NCBI GenBank assembly: GCA_964399875.1 | Contig: CAYNRQ010000036.1 | Location: 1 to 10,621 of the forward strand | Direction: 5' to 3' | Source of the DNA: CAYNRQ01 sp964399875 | GTDB lineage: Archaea; Aenigmatarchaeota; Aenigmatarchaeia; QMZP01 | DNA length: 10,621 nt | In this document: piece by piece, positions 5,691-10,621 of the stretch | Numbering within the stretch: the first letter of the stretch is position 1 | Layout: each line of letters opens with the position of its first letter | Made by a program: the position numbers and the translations under genes | Notes under the pieces: generated by a model | What the model saw: only the letters and a program-made list of their open reading frames with translations | Database searches by the model: none | What the model was told of the DNA's origin: nothing

Positions 5691-6278
5691 ATGAAACTGA
5701 TAATACCGGACTGGGGTAATGTGGAATATGTAGAAACTCCTTTGGAACTTGCTTGGGTTGATGCAGTGACAGCCTCAGGGATGAAATTGGAGGAACTTGA
5801 GGTTGGTGATTGGTGTGATGATGATCCCATATTCACAAGACACGCTATCAGAGAAGGAAAATACTCCCTTGTAAGTTGGTTTTATAGATGGTTTGATATG
5901 GGTTTTAGGGACGATTATCACTTAAAAAACCCTGAAAGTTCAAGGGATAACACCATTAGATATTTCGCAGGACATATTGATGATGCAGAACATACATATG
6001 AATTGGTTAAGTTTGACAGGCCAGAAGTGATGGGTTTTAACCTCTTTTTTAGGAAAGGTGTGCTGGATAATGTAGATGATGAATATGGAAATATTTCTTT
6101 GTCTGAATTGCTTCAGAGAAACGGGATAACCGGCGTAGAAGGCAAGGACGACCTTGCTTTGTTACAAGATGCGATAAAGAAATCCTGTATGGACTATACT
6201 TCTATATTTAAACTTTTTATGAACCCGGAAGCCATAGTCCGCAGAAGGGAAGGAGAACAAGATGCGGCTTCATACTAA
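5691..6278 (+). CDS. Unrecognised acidic 195-residue protein
   Basis: I do not recognise this protein. It is soluble, with no signal peptide or membrane segment, and is acidic and rich in aromatics: there are Asp/Glu clusters (LEELEVGDWCDDDP near 33-46, VDDEYGN near 128) and an aromatic stretch WFYRWFDMGFRDDYH near 63-77. The two cysteines (about 42 and 165) form no motif. The C-terminal third looks helical. It has its own promoter (TATA at 5661), lies divergent from the ribosomal operon and convergent with a PadR-like gene 13 nt away. Codon use and the clean promoter argue for a real gene. It could be lineage-specific. Confidence 0.75.
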   Translation: MKLIIPDWGNVEYVETPLELAWVDAVTASGMKLEELEVGDWCDDDPIFTRHAIREGKYSLVSWFYRWFDMGFRDDYHLKNPESSRDNTIRYFAGHIDDAEHTYELVKFDRPEVMGFNLFFRKGVLDNVDDEYGNISLSELLQRNGITGVEGKDDLALLQDAIKKSCMDYTSIFKLFMNPEAIVRRREGEQDAASY

Positions 6279-6291
6279 GGTTTGGTTTTAG

Positions 6292-6594
6292 TTATTTCAG
6301 CAGTTCAATCCTGCTCTTGTAGAACATTATGGCCTTTTTAAGGGCGTTCTTGCCGGATTCTGTTATCTTGTATACATTCTTGCGTCCTTTCTTTGTTTTC
6401 TTCACAAGGTTTTTTCTTCCCAGAAGATAGAGTACCTTGTAGGCTGTCATGGTGCCTGGTTTGAATCCAAACCTTTCCTGTATCTCCTTCCGTATAACAT
6501 ATGGATGGGTGGGCCTCTCAGAAAGAATCTTCAAAACATATACCCACAAACATTCCTTGGTATTCAGGTGTTTGAGTCTGTTTAGTGGTGCCAT
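6292..6594 (-). CDS. PadR-like winged-helix transcription regulator
   Basis: A 100-residue protein with a PadR/MarR-like winged helix over residues about 15-88. HPYVIRKEIQERFGFKPGTMTAYKVLYLLGRKNLVKK gives helix 2, turn and recognition helix, and GRKNVYKITESGKNALKKA is the wing followed by the start of the dimer helix. PadR proteins bind palindromes near their own or neighbouring promoters. The reading frame is open upstream to 6699, but the ATG at 6594 is chosen: a TTTATAAA box lies 26 nt before it and the upstream residues are unlike the family. Possible targets in the window include the ATTTTAC palindromes before ino1 (speculative). Confidence 0.85.
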   Translation of the reverse strand: MAPLNRLKHLNTKECLWVYVLKILSERPTHPYVIRKEIQERFGFKPGTMTAYKVLYLLGRKNLVKKTKKGRKNVYKITESGKNALKKAIMFYKSRIELLK

Positions 6595-6616
6595 TTTAAT
6601 AATTAGTGGGAGGTGT

Positions 6617-6624
6617 TTTATAAA
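6617..6624 (-). promoter_or_regulatory. TATA box of the PadR-like gene
   Basis: TTTATAAA, itself palindromic, is centred 26 nt from the ATG at 6594. It overlaps the stop codon of the HD-domain fragment, consistent with that fragment being non-functional. Confidence 0.6.
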
Positions 6625-6836
6625 TGTAAAATAGTTTTTATCTCTAGGTTGTGGAAGACCTTGAGTGTGTGTTCGTATACAGAATCGTTTTTGTGCCATG
6701 GGTTGTTTTCTATAAGGCCTTTTAGAGCTCGGATCTCTGGTGTGGAGTCTGGATTTTTATGATTTCTGAGACTTTCATAATAGATTTTAGGGTTTTGGTT
6801 TTTAATGGTAGTTATCCCGTTAAGTTGACAATACAA
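6618..6836 (-). pseudogene. Truncated HD-domain protein fragment
   Basis: A 72-codon frame opening at a TTG. The stretch ALKGLIENNPWHKNDSVYEHTLKVFHNL resembles the N-terminal part of HD-superfamily phosphohydrolase domains (as in tRNA nucleotidyltransferase-like HD regions), where the first metal-ligand His lies in a similar EHTL motif. The frame stops after KTILHL, where the family continues to the HD doublet, so the catalytic core is missing. It has no ribosome site and its end overlaps the PadR promoter. I read it as a remnant truncated at its 3' end. The homology is by eye only. Confidence 0.5.
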
Positions 6837-6867
6837 AAAGAAAGGGCGATATGTTTACGCCCTTTGC
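6835..6867 (-). terminator. Intrinsic-type terminator (leftward)
   Basis: Read leftward, the hairpin AAAGGGCG (6865-6858), 9-nt loop, CGCCCTTT (6848-6841) is perfect and is followed by CTTTTTG. This has the form of a bacterial rho-independent terminator. It lies 20 bp after the stop of the heme-motif fragment and would end the cytochrome/zinc-finger transcript. Archaea do not need a hairpin to terminate, so the form fits a bacterial origin of this segment. Confidence 0.75.
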
Positions 6868-6887
6868 TCCCCCACCCATTACTGGGT

Positions 6888-7012
6888 TTACAAACCACTA
6901 ACCTCGGCGAGTGTGTGACATTGGTCACAGTCATAGTGGCCATCTGCGTTGACCAGAGGATCGGTCAGGTGTATGAAGGCCACAGAACCACTGGCCCTGA
7001 GATGATATCCAC
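6888..7012 (-). pseudogene. Small c-type heme-motif protein, apparently frameshifted
   Basis: A GTG at 7012 follows GAGGAG by 8 nt and opens a frame MDIISGPVVLWPSYT that stops at once. A second frame, open from a GTG at 6983, encodes AFIHLTDPLVNADG then HYDCDQCHTLAEVSGL and stops at 6888. CDQCH is a CxxCH heme-attachment site. Joined by a one-base shift near 6985 the two give a roughly 40-residue product with a hydrophobic start. It may be a decayed cytochrome, a sequencing indel, or a genuine 31-residue peptide. The joint position after the zinc-finger gene and before the terminator suggests the last gene of one operon. Confidence 0.45.
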
Positions 7013-7030
7013 ACTATCAACTCCTCTACA

Positions 7031-7348
7031 TCAATTCACAGTACTTCGGACGGCTTCTGCGGGATCGGGTTGCGGCCCGAGCGCCTCGGCGACTGCCATA
7101 ACGTCCAGGAGTGTGAGCATCTCCCTGATGAGGCTGAGCATCATTGCTCCGGGGTCGTCCTCTCCCAGCACCTCTCTCCTGATCCTTTCCTTGCCATGGA
7201 TCTGTAGGAATTCTCTCCTGCAGGCCTGGCATGTGTGTAAATGCATGGCCAACTGGATTGCTTGTAGTGGGGAAAAGACCTCTCCCGAGAGAAGAACCTC
7301 AGGAAGCACATCTACTCCAATTTCTTGCTGAAATCTGTTACTGTTCAT
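7031..7348 (-). CDS. Zinc-finger (anti-sigma-like) protein
   Basis: A 105-residue protein with an HxxxCxxC motif, H36-C40-C43 in LAMHLHTCQACRREF, as in the zf-HC2 domain of bacterial anti-sigma factors (ZAS family). The rest is helical and acidic, with no membrane segment, so it is a soluble zf-HC2-type protein or a short ZAS-like regulator. No sigma factor gene is nearby, and archaea lack such sigma factors. The ATG at 7348 is chosen because AAGGAG lies six bases before it; the frame is open from 7387. It follows the cytochrome gene and precedes another CxxCH fragment, so a role linked to heme or redox proteins is possible (inference). Its G/C-rich third positions differ from the flanking archaeal genes. 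Confidence 0.7.
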   Translation of the reverse strand: MNSNRFQQEIGVDVLPEVLLSGEVFSPLQAIQLAMHLHTCQACRREFLQIHGKERIRREVLGEDDPGAMMLSLIREMLTLLDVMAVAEALGPQPDPAEAVRSTVN

Positions 7349-7391
7349 AACATTCTCCTTCAAACACCAATGTGCATATAGCGTCATTTCC

Positions 7392-7890
7392 TTACGGACG
7401 TGTTGTTGTTAGAGTTTCAGGATACCCGACTTCCTGAATACTTCGGTCACCTCTTGATGCTTTCTTGATCCCGGGCCTCTGTGACATGGCTTGAAGTATC
7501 CACTCCCCCATTGTGAGATTAATCTTCTCGGTGTCATTCGGGTCCTGGAGCCTGCCGATGGCCTTTGAGAGGGCCTTCTTCTGGTTGTTTGTTGACAAGG
7601 TTTTCCGAGTGCTCCCTGAATAGAAGCGGTTTTGGCTGGTCACGGTGGCACTCTAGGCAACTGTCCTTCAACTGGACTATTGCATAGATTTCCCCGTTCT
7701 TAGTGACCATAAAGATTGTGTTGACTTGATCCTGTGGTGGATCCGGGTCCAGTGCGTTTATAACTGATGCGTTCTGGGGTTGCGGTAATCTGCCCCACGG
7801 GTTGGTGATTGCTGGTTTCAGTACTATTGTCAGGATTATTCCTAACGCTAGCAATACGAATGTGCTTGACTTACTGATCTTGGTCTTCAT
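7392..7890 (-). CDS. Membrane-anchored c-type cytochrome, probable frameshift
   Basis: The frame from ATG 7890 (AAAGGA seven bases before it) encodes 118 residues to a stop at 7534. It has a basic start MKTKISKSS, one hydrophobic segment (about 10-25) acting as signal or anchor, a linker with NTIFMVTKNGEIYAIVQLKDS, and the heme site CLECH (C78, C81, H82), so a periplasmic-type monoheme cytochrome. After about residue 100 the +1 frame looks better: KKALSKAIGRLQDPND continues open to a stop at 7392, just before the zinc-finger gene. A one-base indel near 7590 would join them into about 165 residues. The original 118-residue form, ending in GHRQAPGPE, cannot be excluded. The exact function is unknown; an electron carrier is likely. 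Confidence 0.65.
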
Positions 7891-8185
7891 GGACCCGTCC
7901 TTTCAGTATGGGTTCTATTCCGTTTTCATGCATACGCATACGATATACCTAAAACTAATCAAAACCCAGTATCCGAGACTTTATTTTGTCTTTCGTTGTC
8001 TCTTGGTGTTGGTTTCTTTTCTTCTATGATTCGAGCTAAAGCAAATCAGCCCGGAGGCCTCAAGGACCTTTGAATGAAGTGATTTGTGGAACATGGTTTT
8101 GGTGTATTTGGTTTATTTAACTATTATATAGTGTCAATTAATCTTATAAACGTATCGATTTTTTAGGTGTTGGGTGTAGGGGTTT
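7891..8185. other. Intergenic stretch with no recognised gene
   Basis: This holds the upstream region of the cytochrome gene (leftward; TTGATT and TATGCG hexamers spaced 16 nt apart near 7930-7960 could be a bacterial-type promoter, weak), then AT-rich sequence leading to the ino1 control region. I saw no gene, tRNA or repeat copy. The G/C-richer composition of the island appears to fade near 8090. Confidence 0.5.
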
Positions 8186-8203
8186 ATTTTACATGTGTAA
8201 AGT
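8186..8203. promoter_or_regulatory. Palindrome 1 of the ino1 control region
   Basis: ATTTTAC, spacer ATGT, GTAAAGT: six of seven arm bases are symmetric. It matches palindrome 2 (8237-8254) in both arms with a different 4-nt spacer, and lies directly before the TATA box at 8203-8214. A regulator site is likely. Confidence 0.55.
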
Positions 8204-8214
8204 ATTTAAATATG
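8203..8214 (+). promoter_or_regulatory. TATA box of the ino1 transcript
   Basis: TATTTAAATATG has its core (TTTAAATA) centred about 25 nt before position 8233, the ATG of the 24-codon ORF. The transcript would be leaderless for that ORF and would carry ino1 as its second frame. Confidence 0.6.
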
Positions 8215-8232
8215 CTTCAGCAATATTTTAAC

Positions 8233-8307
8233 ATGTATTTTACAATCGTAAAATATAAAGGCTCTGATATCGCACAAGAGATACTGGAGCAATATGAATT
8301 AAATTAA
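8233..8307 (+). CDS. 24-residue leaderless ORF before ino1
   Basis: ATG at the predicted transcription start encodes MYFTIVKYKGSDIAQ and nine further residues (EILEQYELN), stopping at TAA 8305-8307, whose last bases belong to the AAGAGGTG ribosome site of ino1. It could be a leader peptide that couples translation to ino1, or a free small protein with a strand-helix pattern. I recognise no family. Against it: a frame of this length can arise by chance, and part of it is the palindrome at 8237-8254. Confidence 0.45.
   Translation: MYFTIVKYKGSDIAQEILEQYELN
8237..8254. promoter_or_regulatory. Palindrome 2 of the ino1 control region
   Basis: ATTTTAC, spacer AATC, GTAAAAT: perfect 7-bp arms. It lies 51 bp after palindrome 1, so the two sites flank the TATA box and presumed start. 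This could let one dimeric regulator loop or block the promoter. It overlaps the 24-codon ORF. Confidence 0.6.
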
Positions 8308-8318
8308 GAGGTGATTTG

Positions 8319-9422
8319 ATGAGTAAAGAATTAAAACTTGCGATTGCTGGGGTAGGAAACTGTGCTTCAAGTCTTATACAGGGGCTTGTATTTTACAAGG
8401 ACGTATCTTCGAATGATGAGCTGGTCCCGGGCCTCATGCATAATGTTTTGGGTGGTTACAGCATAGCCAGTGTTAAGCCTGTTGCCGCCTTTGATATAGA
8501 CGCAAGAAAGGTTGGCAAGGATCTTTCAGAGGCCATATTTGCACAACCAAATAACACTCTGGTTTTCCAGAAGAATGTACCAAAGTTTGGTGTGGAGGTG
8601 CAGATGGGACCTGTTCTGGACGGATCTGCAAAGCACATGGAAGACTTCCCAGAAAAAGAGGCCTTTAGGATATCAAAAGAAAAACCAGTTGATGTTACTA
8701 AGGCCTTAAGAGACTCTGGAGCCGAGGTTTTGGTAAATTACATGCCTGTTGGTTCTGAGGAAGCGACCAGGTACTACGCAAAATGTTGCCTGGATGCTGG
8801 TGTTGCTTTCGTGAACTGTATGCCTGTGTTTATAGTCTCAGATGATGAATGGGCAAAAAAGTTTGAGGAAAAAAGGATACCTATTGTGGGAGACGATATA
8901 AAGGCACAGGTCGGTGCAACCATAACCCACAGGGTGCTGACAAAGCTATGGGCTGATCGTGGGGTCAAGCTAGATAAGACATACCAGCTGAATACAGGAG
9001 GTAACACAGACTTCCTTAACATGCTGGAGAGAGCAAGGCTGAAGAGCAAGAAGATTAGCAAGACAGATGCTGTTCAGAGCCAGCTCCCGCAGCCTTTGGA
9101 ACCTAACAATGTCCATATCGGGCCTTCTGACTATGTGCCATGGCAGAAAGACAACAAGGTCTGCTTCATCCGGATGGAAGGCAGGAAGTTTGGTAATGCA
9201 CCGGTCAACCTCGAGCTGAGGTTATCAGTAGAGGATTCACCAAACAGTGCTGGTGTGGCAATAGATGCAATAAGATGTGCAAAGCTGGGTCTGGACAGGG
9301 GTATAGGAGGAAGACTGATAAGCATATCCTCATATACTATGAAACATCCGCCTCAGCAGTTCCCGGATGATGTGGCAAGGCGGATGGTAGAAGAATTCAT
9401 AAAAGCTGAAAGAGAGAGGTAA
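8319..9422 (+). CDS. ino1: myo-inositol-1-phosphate synthase
   Basis: NAD-dependent isomerisation of glucose 6-phosphate to 1L-myo-inositol 1-phosphate, the first step to archaeal inositol phospholipids and to di-myo-inositol phosphate where that solute is made. It has 367 residues, the length of the short archaeal/actinobacterial form. The Rossmann start is LAIAGVGNCASSL (G11-L19). VGDDIKAQVGATITHRVL and QLNTGGNTDFLNM are the conserved catalytic segments, and DAIRCAKLGLDRG lies in the C-terminal part. The ATG at 8319 is chosen because AAGAGGTG precedes it by five bases; an in-frame TTG lies one codon upstream. It follows the 24-codon ORF and ends in a hairpin terminator. Confidence 0.97.
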   Translation: MSKELKLAIAGVGNCASSLIQGLVFYKDVSSNDELVPGLMHNVLGGYSIASVKPVAAFDIDARKVGKDLSEAIFAQPNNTLVFQKNVPKFGVEVQMGPVLDGSAKHMEDFPEKEAFRISKEKPVDVTKALRDSGAEVLVNYMPVGSEEATRYYAKCCLDAGVAFVNCMPVFIVSDDEWAKKFEEKRIPIVGDDIKAQVGATITHRVLTKLWADRGVKLDKTYQLNTGGNTDFLNMLERARLKSKKISKTDAVQSQLPQPLEPNNVHIGPSDYVPWQKDNKVCFIRMEGRKFGNAPVNLELRLSVEDSPNSAGVAIDAIRCAKLGLDRGIGGRLISISSYTMKHPPQQFPDDVARRMVEEFIKAERER

Positions 9423-9441
9423 AACCTCTCTTACTTTTATT
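9413..9441 (+). terminator. Hairpin terminator between ino1 and the radical SAM gene
   Basis: AGAGAGG (9413-9419), loop TAAAA containing the ino1 stop, CCTCTCT (9425-9431), then a T-rich tail TTACTTTTATTT. The form is that of an intrinsic terminator overlapping the end of the coding region. It can serve the convergent radical SAM gene as well, whose stop is at 9441. Confidence 0.65.
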
Positions 9442-10544
9442 TATGGTATTATTTCGCAGCTGTTGTATTTTGTATACTCGAAATCCCTCATGGAGATTTT
9501 GTTTTCTTTAAGGAGCTTTTTTATTTCTGGAAGAACCTTTTTTATGCAATCCAGGATATTCTCTACTGTCCCGCAGACCTGGCTAAAGCCTTCCTGGCCC
9601 CACCACATGGTCCTGTTGGCATAGAGGCACCGGCCTCCGCATTCATTCAGGAGTCTGCAGGCCCTGCATTGGCCTGAGACACAGACACGCTCAATGTCTT
9701 TTGGGGTTGTGTTCTTGATATTACCCAGGTAGAAGTCTTTAAGACCTGCCATTACAGGACAAGGTGCTATGGTGCCGTCTGTGAGTATGGCAAACTGAAT
9801 CCACCCTGCTCCGCACCTGAGCATGGTCTTTTCTCCTTTCATGTAGCTCTGGACAAGACCTTGAAAGGGGTAAATTTTATGGACTTTTCCGTTCTTTATT
9901 TCTTTTATCCACCATTCCAGGAGTTTTTCAATACCGGGATTGTAGGATTTGTGGACCCATGCCTGAAAGTCTCTTTTCTGGAAATCTGTTCCAAAGAGTG
10001 CATCTAACTGCCAGTGGACAGAGTCGAAAAGCCCAAGGCCTGCCAGGTGTGTTACCTGCCTGAATATGTCGGTGTTCTCGGCCACTGTCATTCTTGCCAC
10101 TATCTCTCCTTGAAAAGAATCTCTTATGGACATGGTATTTCTGATAATTCTGTCGTATACTCCATGACCTCTGTAGTAATCAGTGGTGACCCTGTCGCCG
10201 TCTATGGATACCAGGATGGTATGAAACTGTTTCAATAAAGATGCAGAGAGCCTGTCCAGATGGAGACCATGTGTCTGGATCATGAATCTTTTGGCCTTCA
10301 CTTTTTGGAGGATTTGTTTGATTAGCTCAGGCCTTAGGGTGGGCTCGCCACCATAAAGAATCAAGGTGGCATCTGGATCCTTACTGATGAAGCTGGCGAG
10401 GTCTTGAATTGTATATGAAATTGTTTCAGGCAAAGAATAATCAAACCTTAGTCTTGTTTTGTTCCAAGAGAAATCTATGGCCTTTCCGTAGCAGTATCTG
10501 CATTTCAGGTCACACTCTGTAGTAAGAATAATAAAATAGTTCAT
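9441..10544 (-). CDS. Radical SAM/SPASM-type, putative peptide-modifying enzyme
   Basis: A 367-residue radical SAM protein. The cluster motif is CDLKCRYC (C11, C15, C18), followed by YGGEPTLRPEL (GGEP 65-68) and VSIDG. The C-terminal part is cysteine-rich, SPASM/Twitch-like: C244, TDGTIAPCPVMAG (C262), FYLGNI, then CVSGQCRAC, ECGGRCLYAN and C324, for auxiliary Fe-S clusters. The MNYFIILTTEC start and the ending YTKYNSCEIIP recall archaeal 'putative peptide-modifying' radical SAM groups known from methanogens and Archaeoglobus (memory, not a search). Substrate unknown; no precursor peptide gene is visible beside it. The frame opens at 10616, but ATG 10544 is chosen: it fits the family start, and a TTTAAA box lies about 25 nt before it. 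Confidence 0.88.
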   Translation of the reverse strand: MNYFIILTTECDLKCRYCYGKAIDFSWNKTRLRFDYSLPETISYTIQDLASFISKDPDATLILYGGEPTLRPELIKQILQKVKAKRFMIQTHGLHLDRLSASLLKQFHTILVSIDGDRVTTDYYRGHGVYDRIIRNTMSIRDSFQGEIVARMTVAENTDIFRQVTHLAGLGLFDSVHWQLDALFGTDFQKRDFQAWVHKSYNPGIEKLLEWWIKEIKNGKVHKIYPFQGLVQSYMKGEKTMLRCGAGWIQFAILTDGTIAPCPVMAGLKDFYLGNIKNTTPKDIERVCVSGQCRACRLLNECGGRCLYANRTMWWGQEGFSQVCGTVENILDCIKKVLPEIKKLLKENKISMRDFEYTKYNSCEIIP

Positions 10545-10564
10545 AATATTTTTTTGTAAACTTG

Positions 10565-10572
10565 TTTTTAAA
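10565..10572 (-). promoter_or_regulatory. TATA box of the radical SAM gene, from repeat copy E
   Basis: Read leftward, TTTAAAAA lies about 25 nt before the ATG at 10544. Its first six bases are the end of the repeat tail, as at dph5. Confidence 0.6.
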
Positions 10573-10621
10573 TCAGAATTCCACTGGTCTCTGACCGGTG
10601 GTTCCAAACAAGGCAATCGCT
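10567..10621 (-). repeat. Repeat element copy E, tail cut by window edge
   Basis: This is the reverse complement of 3853-3907 (the tail of copy C) with a single mismatch over 55 nt. It includes the GC-rich hairpin (arms with one changed base) and ends in TTCTGATTTAAA pointing at the radical SAM gene. The head must lie right of the window. Confidence 0.93.

Noticed and set aside
6595..6699. N-terminal extension of the PadR-like protein by 35 residues
   Set aside because: It covers the TTTATAAA promoter and does not resemble the family.
6759..7331. Long + strand frame of 190 codons
   Set aside because: It is a shadow of the leftward zinc-finger and heme genes and has low-complexity Ser-rich composition.
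10545..10616. N-terminal extension of the radical SAM protein by 24 residues
   Set aside because: It would be encoded by the repeat tail and the TATA box; the family start is MNYF at 10544.

Overview
This window is archaeal chromosome. The evidence is a ribosomal protein cluster of the archaeal/eukaryotic type (L7Ae, S28e, L24e), diphthamide synthase Dph5, an archaeal-type arginyl-tRNA synthetase, a myo-inositol-1-phosphate synthase, and TATA boxes placed about 25 nt before start codons, which suggests mostly leaderless mRNAs. The L24e protein has a Lys/Pro/Glu-rich tail of the kind seen in several DPANN-type lineages, so a small or uncultured archaeon is plausible. The lineage cannot be fixed from this sequence alone.

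Layout from left to right. Positions 1-1386 hold an inverted repeat end, a perfect palindrome and an operon of two DJ-1/PfpI paralogues plus a 71-residue winged-helix protein. Positions 1387-1901 hold a repeat element and a roughly 300-nt region that folds well on the + strand (candidate RNA of unknown class). argS follows (1902-3587), then two repeat elements in tandem (3603-3907), then dph5 (3931-4656), whose stop codon abuts that of the convergent L24e gene. The L7Ae-S28e-L24e operon runs leftward (5520-4657). Next come an unrecognised 195-residue gene, a convergent PadR-like regulator and a truncated HD-domain fragment. Positions 6835-7890 look foreign: an intrinsic terminator of bacterial form, a broken CxxCH heme fragment, an HxxxCxxC anti-sigma-like zinc finger protein and a membrane-anchored CxxCH cytochrome that is probably frameshifted. 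The right part holds ino1 behind a promoter with two matching palindromes and a 24-codon leaderless ORF, then a convergent radical SAM/SPASM enzyme.

The most unusual content is an interspersed repeat family. It has a head of about 94 nt that folds into a long three-helix hairpin with pairing-preserving changes between copies, and a tail ending in a GC-rich stem followed by a TATA box. Three full or near-full heads (two long, one short), one partial head and three tails are visible. They flank the DJ-1 operon, follow argS, and supply the likely TATA boxes of dph5 and of the radical SAM gene. Both ends of the window lie inside copies of this family, which suggests that it is abundant in the genome and may break assemblies.

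Most genes here are housekeeping. The parts to look at again are the repeat family, the candidate RNA at 1565-1864, the heme/zinc-finger island and the ino1 control region.
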